Shown: positions 7,928-16,260 of the stretch, one piece after another
Layout of the letters: every line of letters starts with the position of its first letter
How positions within the stretch are numbered: position 1 is the first letter of the stretch
Origin: Meiothermus ruber DSM 1279
GTDB lineage: Bacteria > Deinococcota > Deinococci > Deinococcales > Thermaceae
Assembly (NCBI RefSeq): GCF_000024425.1
Contig: NC_013946.1
Coordinates: 1,116,001 to 1,180,000 of the forward strand
Direction: 5' to 3'
DNA: 64,000 nt
Notes under the pieces: generated by a model
The model's input: only the letters and a program-made list of their open reading frames with translations
Database searches by the model: none
What the model was told of the DNA's origin: nothing
Translations under genes and position numbers: made by a program

Positions 7928-9130
7928 ATGAAGAGAGGTTTTTGGATTGGGGCTGTGGCGGCCTTGAGCCTGCTAGGCTCCGCTATGGCGCAAGGTAAGC
8001 TGACGGTCTGGACTCATTACGGCGGCCCTGAGCTGGCCTGGCTCAAGCAGACCGCGGCCAGCTTTGCCAAAAGCAGCGGTACCCAGGTTGAGGTGGTGGA
8101 GGTACCTTTTAGCGATATCCAGAATAAGTTCATCCTGGGGGCGCCCCAGGGTCAGGCGGCCGACCTGGTGGTGAGCATCCCCCACGACTGGGTGGGGGCG
8201 ATGGCGGCTGCGGGGGTGCTCGAGCCTATGGGCAAGTACGCTACCCGTAGCTACATTCAAAGCCTCTCGGATGTGGCGGTGGATGCCCTCACCTACCGCA
8301 ACCAGCTTTTCGCGCTGCCCATGTTCGCCGAGGCCGTGGCCCTCATCTACAACAAAAAGCTGGTCAAGGAAGCCCCCAAGACCTGGGACGAGTTCCTGAA
8401 AATTGCCCAGGACAACACCAAGGGCAACTCCTTTGGCTTCCTCTACGACCTGGCCAACCCCTACTTCAACTACGGCTGGTTCACGGCCTATGGGGCCAGC
8501 GTGTTTGGCCGCACAGCCCAGGGCGTGGATGCCAGCCAGACCCGTCTGGGCGGGGATGCGGGCAACCGCGCGGTGAGCTTTATCAAAGACCTGCGCTACC
8601 GCTACCGGCTGGTTCCCGAGGGGGTGGATTACGGCGTGGCCGATAGCGCCTTCAAGGAAGGGGCGCTGGCCATGATTCTCAACGGCCCCTGGGCGGTTGG
8701 CGAGTATAAAAAAGCCAACATCGACTTTGGCATCGCCCCCATGCCCAACCCCCCCGGCGGTGGGCAGTGGCGCCCGTTTGTGGGGGTGCAGGGCGTGGCC
8801 ATGAACGCCTACTCGCGCAACAAGACCGCGGCGGCTAACTTTGCCAAGCTGCTGGTGAGTACCCAGAACCAGGTGGCCTTTAACAAGGCCGGTGGCCGCC
8901 TGCCGGTTTCCAAGCAGGCCGTGCAGCAACTGCGCAACGACCCGGTGGTGGCCGGTTTCTCGGCGGTGATCGCCCTTGGCACCCCCATGCCCAACATCCC
9001 CGAGATGGGTAAGGTCTGGGGGCCCTGGGGCAACGCGCTTTCCCAGGCGGTGCAGAAGTCGGACACCAACGTGGCCCAGATTGTGACCGCTATGGTGGCT
9101 GAGATTAACCGCGGTCTTTCCGGCCGATAA
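7928..9130 (+). CDS. malE: maltose/maltodextrin-binding protein MalE
   Basis: 400-residue solute-binding protein of the maltodextrin importer. ATG 7928 follows a strong AAGGAGGAAG. A Sec signal peptide ends at SAMA-QG, and the mature protein opens with GKLTVWTHYGGPE, typical of MalE. Further family features are the GPWAVGEYKKANIDFGIAPM segment and a late APN-free hinge region. Unlike in many bacteria it is separate from malFG, about 2 kb downstream behind three other genes, with its own promoter and operator and its own terminator. High expression is likely from the strong ribosome site. Confidence 0.93.
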   Translation: MKRGFWIGAVAALSLLGSAMAQGKLTVWTHYGGPELAWLKQTAASFAKSSGTQVEVVEVPFSDIQNKFILGAPQGQAADLVVSIPHDWVGAMAAAGVLEPMGKYATRSYIQSLSDVAVDALTYRNQLFALPMFAEAVALIYNKKLVKEAPKTWDEFLKIAQDNTKGNSFGFLYDLANPYFNYGWFTAYGASVFGRTAQGVDASQTRLGGDAGNRAVSFIKDLRYRYRLVPEGVDYGVADSAFKEGALAMILNGPWAVGEYKKANIDFGIAPMPNPPGGGQWRPFVGVQGVAMNAYSRNKTAAANFAKLLVSTQNQVAFNKAGGRLPVSKQAVQQLRNDPVVAGFSAVIALGTPMPNIPEMGKVWGPWGNALSQAVQKSDTNVAQIVTAMVAEINRGLSGR

Positions 9131-9145
9131 ACCTTACCTGCCGAA

Positions 9146-9183
9146 CCCCCTTCCTGGAAGACGGGAAGGGGGGTGCTGTTTGT
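9146..9183 (+). terminator. terminator after malE
   Basis: CCCCCTTCC (9146-9154) pairs with GGAAGGGGG (9164-9172) across a 9-base loop, followed by the T-rich TGCTGTTTGT. It starts 16 bp after the malE stop. Confidence 0.75.
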
Positions 9184-9270
9184 ATGAGAGAAAAGAATGT
9201 GCATCCCCCCATCGTCAAAAAGTGACCATGCGCTACCCTTGTCGTATAACGCTGTCTTCAGGAGACCGAG

Positions 9271-10305
9271 ATGCGGCGTTTTGGGTTGCTTGCTCTGATC
9301 CTCGGCGCGGTGGGCTGGCTGGCGGCTGTGATTCAAGCCCAGCCGCTGCAAGCGCCCCGCGCCCTCACCTCTGAGGTGCGCGCGGCCCTCGAGCGGGTCT
9401 ATACCCAGGCCCTTCCGGCGGCGGTGCGCATCGAAACCGTGCCTGAGGGCACGGGCTCCGGCTTTTTCATCAGCGCCGATGGCCTGGTGATGACCGCCTA
9501 CCACGTCATCGAGGATACCCGCAGCTTCCGGGTGATCAACTCCAAGAACCAATCGTTCGCCGCCGAACTGGTGGGCTACGACGAGTTTCGTGATATCGCC
9601 ATTTTGCGCGCCAGGGTAGAGGAGCCGGTGCAGTTTTTGCCCCTCGAGACCACCCTCGGCCCACGGGTGGGCGAGCCCTTGCTGGCTATTGGGAACTCGA
9701 GGGGCCAGTTTATCGCGCCCCGATACGGGCTGGTTAATACCGTCGAGCGCGATATTTTCCCCTTTTTCAACTCCATTGCCATCTCCACCACCATCCCTTT
9801 AGCCCCCGGCGACTCGGGCGGCCCGGTGCTGAACCTGGCGGGGCGGGTGGTGGCGGTGGTGGTGGCGATTGGACAGCCCAATGGGGTATTCGAAAGCTAC
9901 CTTTCCCCGTTGCAAGGCTTGGATGAGGTGATTGCGCAACTGCGGGCCGGCCGCAGGCGCGATGTGCCCTACATTGGCGTGCAGCTTTTCCAGATTGACG
10001 ATGAAACCGCAGCCACCCTGCGCATCCCCAGGGAAGGGGTTTTGATCCAGGGCCTGCTGCGCGGTGGAGCCGCCGAGCAGGCGGGTTTGCGCGGCTTTGC
10101 TATTCGGCGTGAGAACGGTCGAGAGGTCTACGAGTTTGACGTGATCCTCGAGGCCGATGGCCGCCCCTTCAACAACGTCACCGAGTTGCAGCGCTACATT
10201 CGCAGCAAAGAGGTGGGGGACACCGTTGTCCTTACGGTGCGGCGGGGGCAGCAGATACTAAAAGTTGAGCTGCGGCTAACCCCAAACCCCACACGGCGCG
10301 GTTAG
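9271..10305 (+). CDS. HtrA/DegP-like exported serine protease with one PDZ domain
   Basis: 344 residues. The N-terminus is a signal or anchor helix ending near IQA-QP. The trypsin-like domain carries the triad His78 (TAYHV), Asp108 (FRDIAIL) and Ser182 (GDSGGPV). One PDZ domain (about 235-335) ends the protein, in contrast to two in DegP, which makes it closer to DegS/HtrA1-type proteins. Role: envelope protein quality control. The start has AGGAG eight bases upstream. It lies between the malE terminator and the aminotransferase and probably has its own promoter. Confidence 0.9.
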   Translation: MRRFGLLALILGAVGWLAAVIQAQPLQAPRALTSEVRAALERVYTQALPAAVRIETVPEGTGSGFFISADGLVMTAYHVIEDTRSFRVINSKNQSFAAELVGYDEFRDIAILRARVEEPVQFLPLETTLGPRVGEPLLAIGNSRGQFIAPRYGLVNTVERDIFPFFNSIAISTTIPLAPGDSGGPVLNLAGRVVAVVVAIGQPNGVFESYLSPLQGLDEVIAQLRAGRRRDVPYIGVQLFQIDDETAATLRIPREGVLIQGLLRGGAAEQAGLRGFAIRRENGREVYEFDVILEADGRPFNNVTELQRYIRSKEVGDTVVLTVRRGQQILKVELRLTPNPTRRG

Positions 10306-10407
10306 ACCGGCGGGCTTACAGACCGGTTTTTGGACACTCTGACCATTGCCTCCCCCCGCTGTGAGGGCTACCATTGAGGCAACCAGATACCTAAGGGAGG
10401 CTCGGGT

Positions 10408-11748
10408 ATGGAACGCTCGTCCAAGGAAGTTATCCAGGAAAACCGCGACTACACCTTGTTTTCGTGGTCGGTGCAAAGCGCCGCCAATCCCATCCATATG
10501 ACCCGCTCCAAGGGTGTGTGGTTCTGGGATGGTGAGGGCAACAAGTGGCTGGACTTCAGCAGCCAGCTCATCAACATCAACGTGGGCCACCAGCACCCCA
10601 GGGTGCTCGAGGCCATCAAGAAACAGGTTGACGAGCTGTGCTTCGCCGGCCCCAGCTTTGCCACCGAGCCTCGAGGCCAACTGGGCAAAAAGCTGGCCGA
10701 GGTGACCGGGCTGGCCAAGTCGTTTTTCTGCCTGGGCGGGGCCGAGGCCAACGAGAACGCCATGAAGATAGCCCGCCTGTATACGGGCCGGGACAAGATC
10801 ATCACCCGTTACCGCTCCTACCACGGGGCCACCATGGGGGCCATGACCGCCTCGGGCGACCCCCGGCGCTGGCCGGTGGAGCCGGGTGTGCCGGGCATTG
10901 TGCGGGTTTTTGATCCCTACTGCTACCGCTGTCCTTTTGGCAAAACCCCGGATAGCTGCCAGCGGGAGTGCGTGAGCCACATCGAGGAGGTTATCCAGCT
11001 CGAGGGCCCCCACACCATCGCGGCCATTATGGTAGAGGGGATTACCGGCTCCAATGGGCTTTTGGTACCGCCCGACGACTACTACCCCAAGCTGCGGGCT
11101 TTGTGCGACAAGTACGGCATCCTGCTTATTACCGACGAGGTGATGAGCGGCTTTGGTCGCACCGGCAAGTGGCTCTCCACCCAGCACTACGGTATCAAGC
11201 CCGACATCGTGACCTGCGCCAAGGGCCTTACCAGCGGCTATATGCCCTTGGGGGCGGTGATTGTTTCCAAGCCCATCGCCGACTTCTTCGAAGACCACAT
11301 GCTCTGGGGCGGGCTGACCTACTCCGGTCACCCGGTCTCGTGTGCAGCAGCGGTAGCCAACCTGGCGGTGTACGAAGAGGAGAACCTGTTTGAAAACACC
11401 CTCGAGCAGGGCCGCTACCTGGGGGAGCGCCTCGAGGCCATGCGCAAGAAATACGCCTGTGTGGGGGATGTGCGCTATATCGGGTTGTTCAGCGTGCTCG
11501 AGCTGGTCAGGGACAAAACCACCAAAGAGCCCCTGGCGCCCTTCAACGGCACCTCGCCCGAGATGCAAAAACTGGCGGGCTACCTCAAGTCCAGGCACAT
11601 CTACGCCTTTAGCCGCTTCAACATGCTGTGGGTCTGCCCACCCCTGGTGATCAACCGCGAGGAACTGAAATACGGCCTGGATGTGATTGAAGAGGGGCTG
11701 GCCCTGGTAGACGAAGCCCTGGGCGTGGTCGGGGCCGCTGCCGACTAA
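10408..11748 (+). CDS. class III PLP-dependent aminotransferase
   Basis: 446 residues, fold type I. It transfers an amino group from an omega-amine or beta-amino acid to a keto acid. The PLP lysine is K272 (TCAKGLTSGY), and TDEVMSGFGRTG and LGGAEANENAMKIAR are standard class III segments. The closest general resemblance is to taurine- or beta-alanine-pyruvate aminotransferases, but the substrate is not determinable. A four-cysteine cluster (C172, C175, C184, C188; C-x2-C-x8-C-x3-C) is inserted after FDPY, possibly a metal site. ATG 10408 has AAGGGAGG upstream. A weak G+C hairpin follows at about 11769-11800 without a clear T run. Confidence 0.9.
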   Translation: MERSSKEVIQENRDYTLFSWSVQSAANPIHMTRSKGVWFWDGEGNKWLDFSSQLININVGHQHPRVLEAIKKQVDELCFAGPSFATEPRGQLGKKLAEVTGLAKSFFCLGGAEANENAMKIARLYTGRDKIITRYRSYHGATMGAMTASGDPRRWPVEPGVPGIVRVFDPYCYRCPFGKTPDSCQRECVSHIEEVIQLEGPHTIAAIMVEGITGSNGLLVPPDDYYPKLRALCDKYGILLITDEVMSGFGRTGKWLSTQHYGIKPDIVTCAKGLTSGYMPLGAVIVSKPIADFFEDHMLWGGLTYSGHPVSCAAAVANLAVYEEENLFENTLEQGRYLGERLEAMRKKYACVGDVRYIGLFSVLELVRDKTTKEPLAPFNGTSPEMQKLAGYLKSRHIYAFSRFNMLWVCPPLVINREELKYGLDVIEEGLALVDEALGVVGAAAD

Positions 11749-11967
11749 CGCACAGCTTCTCCCCGCCTGCCCCGGTTATCTTTCGCTGGGGCGGGTCAGT
11801 TATTGTCTGGAGTGAGGCCAGCTGCGCTAAGGAAAGCCGGAGTATCCGTGATCAACGGACTACAACGTTTTGTAGAAGGCGTGGAGGGGTACATCGCAGG
11901 AAGCTAAAAGCAGCCTATCGGTTTTGGGATTGATTTCCTGGCCCCTTTACGGTTTGATTTTCCCCAT

Positions 11968-12005
11968 AGAAGCGCTTCCATAATGTGCCGGTCTGGGTAT
12001 AGACT
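11968..12005 (+). promoter_or_regulatory. malQ promoter with overlapping LacI-type operator
   Basis: The operator AGAAGC-GCTTCC (11968-11979, extended ATAGAAGC/GCTTCCAT with one mismatch) overlaps the likely -35 TTCCAT (11976-11981). The -10 TAGACT (12000-12005) follows at 18 bp and lies nine bases before the malQ ATG. Binding here should block RNA polymerase directly. Confidence 0.65.
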
Positions 12006-12014
12006 AGCCTTGCT

Positions 12015-13520
12015 ATGCAACTCCAACGCGCTTTTGGAATTTTGCTCCACCCCACCAGTTTTCCGGGTCGCTGGGGGATTGGGGCTCTGGGCCGCGAGGC
12101 CGAGCGGTTTTTGGACTGGCTGGCCGATGCGGGAGCCCGCTGGTGGCAGGTCTTACCGCTGGGCCCTACCAGTTACGGCGACTCGCCGTACCAGTCCTTC
12201 TCGGCTTTTGCCGGTAACCCGTATTTGGTTGACCCCGAGATGCTGATTGAAAAAGGCTGGCTGGAACAAAGCGAAGCGCCCCCGCCGTATCCGACCCAGC
12301 GCGTGGATTATGGCTGGCTTTACCAGACCCGCTGGCCCCTGTTGCGGCGGGCTTTCGCGGGGTTTCGGGCAAGGGCTTCGGCCCAGGATAAGACCCGACT
12401 GGAAGCCTTTATCGAGGCCGAGCGCTTCTGGCTGGAAGACTATGCGCTCTTTATGGCCCTCAAGACCCGGTTTGACGGCAAGCCCTGGAACGAGTGGAGC
12501 CCCGAGCTGCGCGACCGTGAACCGGCTGCCCTGGCCAGGGCCCGTGAGGAGCTGGCCGAGGAGGTGGCCCTTTACGAGTGGATTCAGTGGCTTTTTTATC
12601 TGGAATGGGGCCAGACCAAGGCCTATGCCGAATCCAAGGGGATTCAGATTATCGGCGATATGCCCATCTTTGTGGCCTTCGATTCCTCAGATGTCTGGGC
12701 CAACCCGCAGTACTTCTACCTCGAGGCCGATGGCAACCCCACGGTGGTGGCGGGCGTTCCGCCGGACTACTTCTCCGAAACCGGCCAGCTCTGGGGCAAT
12801 CCGCTCTATCGCTGGGATGTGATGGAAAGGGACAACTTTGCCTGGTGGATTGCCCGCATAAGGCAGTCGCTCAAGCAGTGCCACCTGGTGCGCATCGACC
12901 ACTTCCGCGGGTTTGAAGCCTACTGGGAGGTTCCGTTTGGCCGGCCCAATGCTGTGGAGGGGCGCTGGGTCAAAGCCCCAGGGGAGAAGCTGTTTGCTGC
13001 GGTGCGGGCCCAACTGAGCGATGCGCCCATCATTGCCGAAGACCTGGGGGTGATCACCCCCGAGGTGGAGGCTTTGCGCGATGGCTTCGGGTTCCCCGGC
13101 ATGAAGATTTTGCAGTTTGCTTTTTCCGGTGAGGACAACGCCTTTTTGCCCCACAACTACCCCGCGCACGGCAATGTGGTGGTGTACAGCGGAACCCACG
13201 ACAACGACACCACCCTGGGATGGTTCCGCACCGCGCCGGAGGCCGAGCGGGCCTTCATGCGGGCCTACCTGGCCCGCTATGGCATCCGTTGTTTGTCGGA
13301 ATACGAGGTCGCGGGCGCTTTGATCGAGCTGGCCTTCAAAAGCCCGGCCAAGCTGGCTATTGTGCCTTTGCAGGACGTGCTGGGGCTGGGCCCCGAGGCC
13401 CGCATGAACTTCCCCGGACGGCTGGGGGACAACTGGGCGTGGCGCTACGCCGAAGGCGACCTCGAGCCCGGTCTGGCCGCGGGACTGCGGGCCCTGGCCG
13501 AGGCCAGCCAGCGCGCTTGA
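12015..13520 (+). CDS. malQ: 4-alpha-glucanotransferase (amylomaltase) MalQ
   Basis: 501 residues, GH77, the usual Thermus amylomaltase length. It moves maltodextrin segments between chains and releases glucose in the cytoplasm. The N-terminus LQRAFGILLHPTSFPG and the loop GDSPYQSFSAFAGNPYLV are hallmarks. Catalytic regions are VRIDHFRGFEAYW (nucleophile Asp), IIAEDLG (acid Glu) and GTHDNDTTLGW (third Asp). It has its own promoter with a LacI-type operator and so should be co-induced with malFG-amylase and malE. The start lies close to the -10 box, giving a leaderless or very short-leader mRNA. Confidence 0.95.
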   Translation: MQLQRAFGILLHPTSFPGRWGIGALGREAERFLDWLADAGARWWQVLPLGPTSYGDSPYQSFSAFAGNPYLVDPEMLIEKGWLEQSEAPPPYPTQRVDYGWLYQTRWPLLRRAFAGFRARASAQDKTRLEAFIEAERFWLEDYALFMALKTRFDGKPWNEWSPELRDREPAALARAREELAEEVALYEWIQWLFYLEWGQTKAYAESKGIQIIGDMPIFVAFDSSDVWANPQYFYLEADGNPTVVAGVPPDYFSETGQLWGNPLYRWDVMERDNFAWWIARIRQSLKQCHLVRIDHFRGFEAYWEVPFGRPNAVEGRWVKAPGEKLFAAVRAQLSDAPIIAEDLGVITPEVEALRDGFGFPGMKILQFAFSGEDNAFLPHNYPAHGNVVVYSGTHDNDTTLGWFRTAPEAERAFMRAYLARYGIRCLSEYEVAGALIELAFKSPAKLAIVPLQDVLGLGPEARMNFPGRLGDNWAWRYAEGDLEPGLAAGLRALAEASQRA

Positions 13521-13555
13521 CCGTGAGCCGGCAGATGGGTTTTGATGGAGCCAGT

Positions 13556-13966
13556 ATGGGCATTGCAGGGGTGCTCGAGACCTGTGTCTACGCGGGCGAC
13601 CTCGAGGCCGCCCGGGGCTTTTACCAGGGGTTGCTGGGCCTGGAGCTTTTCGCCGAGCAGCCGGGGCGGCATCTGTTTTTTCGGGCCGGGCCGGGGGTTT
13701 TTCTGGTCTTCAACCCCCAGGCCACCCAGCAGGAAACCACCCTGCCGCCGCATGGGGCCTTAGGCAGCGTGCACGTGTGTTTCCGGGTGGCCGCAGAGGA
13801 GCTGCCAGGCTGGGCGGAGCGCCTCGAGGCCCACGGCTACCCGGTCACCTGGGCCGAGTGGAAAGCCGGCCCCAGCCTGTACGTGCGCGACCCGGCCGGC
13901 AACCTGGTGGAGCTGGCTCCTGCCGCGATCTGGGGTCTGCCCGACGGCCACCTCAAACCCCAATGA
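13556..13966 (+). CDS. VOC-superfamily (glyoxalase/bleomycin-resistance fold) protein
   Basis: 136 residues with the paired beta-alpha-beta-beta-beta modules of the vicinal oxygen chelate fold. The N-terminal module begins VLETCVYAGDLEAARGFYQGLLG and the C-terminal module ends YVRDPAGNLVELA. Metal ligands are only partly clear (H near the middle, terminal E), so the reaction is unknown. ATG 13556 has GGAG upstream; an in-frame ATG at 13535 is the alternative. It follows malQ by 35 bp and may be cotranscribed. Its last 14 bases overlap the convergent gene on the other strand. Confidence 0.75.
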   Translation: MGIAGVLETCVYAGDLEAARGFYQGLLGLELFAEQPGRHLFFRAGPGVFLVFNPQATQQETTLPPHGALGSVHVCFRVAAEELPGWAERLEAHGYPVTWAEWKAGPSLYVRDPAGNLVELAPAAIWGLPDGHLKPQ

Positions 13967-14513
13967 TCTGATGGGGGGTGGCGATCAGATCTACCCTTCG
14001 TTCGGGCGGGCAGGGCAGCTCATCAAAAATCATCAGGGTGTGGGCCAGGGTAACCCAGGGCGCGGCCACCTGCAGGTCTTTGTAGGGGAAGCCATAGCCT
14101 TTGCCGATCCAGTGTCGCTGCTCGTCCACCGCCACGCTCCCCACCAGCACCAGGTCGATGGTGGTCTCTTTTAGCTCGATGGGTTTGCCTAGCTGGGCCA
14201 CCTCCCGCACCCGCTTGAGTTGGTGGGGTAAGAGGCCCTCGAGGCTCAGGTACCGCCCGGCTTTGTCGGGGTGGGGCATGAGGACGATTTTGCCGGACTT
14301 CAGGGCGGCCTCGCGCAGCGGCTTGAGCACCTGGTCGGGCCCGGCCAGGATCACCGTCGCCAACTGCCACAGCCGGAGGCCCATCAGGCGCTCGGCGGCG
14401 CGGCTGGCCCCCACAAAGTTGGGATGATGCCCGTGCGGTGGGGTGGGGTAGGTGGCGGCCCGGTGCTGGGCCAGGGCGTTCCAGACCAGTTCGCGTACTT
14501 CACCTTGCGTCAC
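13953..14513 (-). CDS. 5-formyltetrahydrofolate cyclo-ligase-like protein
   Basis: 186 residues with the general layout of the MTHFS/YgfA fold: an early VWNALAQHRAATYP region, a central LMPHPDKAGRYL segment, and GKGYGFPYKDL in place of the usual GxGxGYYDR. That motif and the lack of a clean N-terminal RK pair argue for a family relative (MTHFSD-like) rather than the housekeeping enzyme. The start ATG is at 14513. It converges on and overlaps the VOC gene by 14 bp. Confidence 0.65.
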   Translation of the reverse strand: MTQGEVRELVWNALAQHRAATYPTPPHGHHPNFVGASRAAERLMGLRLWQLATVILAGPDQVLKPLREAALKSGKIVLMPHPDKAGRYLSLEGLLPHQLKRVREVAQLGKPIELKETTIDLVLVGSVAVDEQRHWIGKGYGFPYKDLQVAAPWVTLAHTLMIFDELPCPPERRVDLIATPHQIIGV

Positions 14514-14545
14514 GGCGGCAGTCTAGCGCATCCGGCGGCTTTGGG

Positions 14546-15586
14546 CTAACCCTGCCCGGTCAGGAGCAGGCGCAGAAAAACCGCATCGGAGAAGCCGGTT
14601 CGGCGCCCGGCCAGGCTTTCCACAATGCCCTCGGCCTGCCGCACCACCACCAGCCTGAGCTGGCGGCTGATGTAGAGGCGCTGGTCGCCCGCGCCAGCGG
14701 CGATGACCAGGTCGTCGGGGAGGCCGGGGATACCGGCCAGCGAGTCGATCTCCCGTCCTACGCGTCCAATGGCCGCGCGCTGGGCTGGGCTGATGGGCCG
14801 TCCCAGCCACCAGGTCAGGCCGTAGATGGGGTTGACCCTCGAGGGCTCAAAACACTTTTGCAGCAAAGCCTCGTCCACCACCTGCCGGCCCTGCCAGCGC
14901 CCGCCCTGGCGTACCAGCTCGCCAAACCGGGCCCAGTTGCGGGCGGTGAGAAAGGCCCCGGAGGGCAGGTGGGGGTGGCCGTCGGGCCCCCGGCGCCAGA
15001 AGGCGTACTCCAGGCCAATGGGCTTGAAGATGCGGCGCGTGAGGTACTCGAGGGGGTCACCCTTCAGCTTGCGGCGCATCAGCTCACCAAAAATCTGAAA
15101 GGGGATGGGGCCGTAGGAAAAACGGGTGTCGGGCGGGGCCTCGGCGGGGGTCTCGAGGGCGGCCTGGTAGGTGGGGGGGCGGGCCAGGTTGCCGCCGGGA
15201 ATGCCGCTGGTGAGGTGGAGGAGCTGGCGCAGGTTGATTTGCGAACGCCAGGGGTCGTCCTGCCACTCGGTCAGGGTCTGGGCCAGGGGTTCTTCCAGCG
15301 AAAGCAGGCCGTCCTGCACAGCGGCCACGGCCATGACGCCGCTGAAGCTTTTGGTGCCGCTGGCCAGTTCGTGGGCGCGGCTGGGGCGGCCTTGGCCCGG
15401 ATAATCCTCGAACAGGATCTGGCCGTCCACCATCACCAGCAGCGCGATGCCGCGGTGATGGGCCGAGTACGAGGCGGCCAGTTGGTGGTGGCGGGGGTTG
15501 CTGGGGTCGGGGGCGACTTGCGCTAGCACAGAGGGGCCGGCCAGCAGGGCCGAGGCCAGGCCTTTGAGTACGGTGCGACGGTGCAT
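14546..15586 (-). CDS. exported serine hydrolase of the class C beta-lactamase/esterase family
   Basis: 346 residues. The N-terminus MHRRTVLKG followed by a hydrophobic stretch and AQ looks like a Sec or Tat export signal. The catalytic SxxK is S76-G-T-K79, and a YGP around residue 165 stands where the YxN Tyr is expected. The family includes esterases, D-amino-acid peptidases and beta-lactamases; activity cannot be chosen from sequence alone. Upstream neighbours on the same strand are 24 bp or more away, and the gene may be independent. Confidence 0.8.
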   Translation of the reverse strand: MHRRTVLKGLASALLAGPSVLAQVAPDPSNPRHHQLAASYSAHHRGIALLVMVDGQILFEDYPGQGRPSRAHELASGTKSFSGVMAVAAVQDGLLSLEEPLAQTLTEWQDDPWRSQINLRQLLHLTSGIPGGNLARPPTYQAALETPAEAPPDTRFSYGPIPFQIFGELMRRKLKGDPLEYLTRRIFKPIGLEYAFWRRGPDGHPHLPSGAFLTARNWARFGELVRQGGRWQGRQVVDEALLQKCFEPSRVNPIYGLTWWLGRPISPAQRAAIGRVGREIDSLAGIPGLPDDLVIAAGAGDQRLYISRQLRLVVVRQAEGIVESLAGRRTGFSDAVFLRLLLTGQG

Positions 15587-15609
15587 GGGGGTAGCCTAGC
15601 CGTTATGGC

Positions 15610-16212
15610 TTAAGTCGAGCTGAAGCGCAGGGGCTCGAGCTCGGGGAGCCTTTTGAGGTGCTCGCGGAAGGCCTCGAGGGTGGCTTTACGCTCGGCCTCG
15701 CTCATCTCGCCCGGCCCGTAGGCGATAAAGGGGGGCAGCACCTCCAGGCCGCAGTAGGCAAAAATGCCGTAGTGGATGGGCTCGAGCACCCGCATCAGGT
15801 CGCGCTGGGGGGCCTGGCGGAAGTAGTCTTCGCGGGCCCCCACGGTCAGGCTGAGCATGGCTTTCTTACCCCGCAAAAGGCCGTTCTCGAAACTGTGCTG
15901 GTCGTCGTAGGCAAATCCGTAGGCAAATACCCGGTCAATCCAGCCTTTCATGATGGCCGGCATCCCGTACCACCAGTCGGGAAACTGAAACAGCAGCAGG
16001 TCGGCCCGCCGCACCTTCTCGATCTCGGGCTGGATGTCTTGCAGGTCGCCCTGCAGCTCCTGGGCGCTCAGCACCGGGTTGAAGCGCATGGTGTAAAGGT
16101 CGGAAAGCAGAATGCTGTGCCCGGCCTGGCTCAGGGTGCGCACGGCCAGATCCCGCAGGGTGGCGTTGAAGGAGCTGGGGTTGGGGTGGGCATAAATGAT
16201 CAAGACATTCAT
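15610..16212 (-). CDS. NAD(P)H dehydrogenase (quinone)/flavodoxin-fold reductase
   Basis: 200 residues, starting MNVLIIYAHPNPSSFNATL, the classic opening of the KefF/NQO-type flavin reductases. FPDWWYGMPAIMKGWIDRVF is the conserved FMN-binding and active-site segment. It would pass two electrons from NAD(P)H to a quinone or similar acceptor. ATG 16212 is chosen over an upstream in-frame ATG at 16233 because family members start at this Met. It sits downstream of the acyl-CoA dehydrogenase on the same strand with a 48 bp gap. Confidence 0.87.
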   Translation of the reverse strand: MNVLIIYAHPNPSSFNATLRDLAVRTLSQAGHSILLSDLYTMRFNPVLSAQELQGDLQDIQPEIEKVRRADLLLFQFPDWWYGMPAIMKGWIDRVFAYGFAYDDQHSFENGLLRGKKAMLSLTVGAREDYFRQAPQRDLMRVLEPIHYGIFAYCGLEVLPPFIAYGPGEMSEAERKATLEAFREHLKRLPELEPLRFSST

Positions 16213-16260
16213 CGGCTCAAAGCCTACGGCCAAGAGCCCCAGGGCTGCAACCGGGCGGGT

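Noticed and set aside
7973-8929. Open frame of 318 codons on the minus strand opposite malE
   Set aside because: Antisense shadow of malE with low-complexity composition.
11848-11907. Tiny reading frame GTG to TAA (19 residues, starting VINGLQRFVEGV) between the aminotransferase and malQ, with GGAG upstream
   Set aside because: Too short and without a recognised relative; a chance frame cannot be excluded. Conservation in sister genomes would change this.
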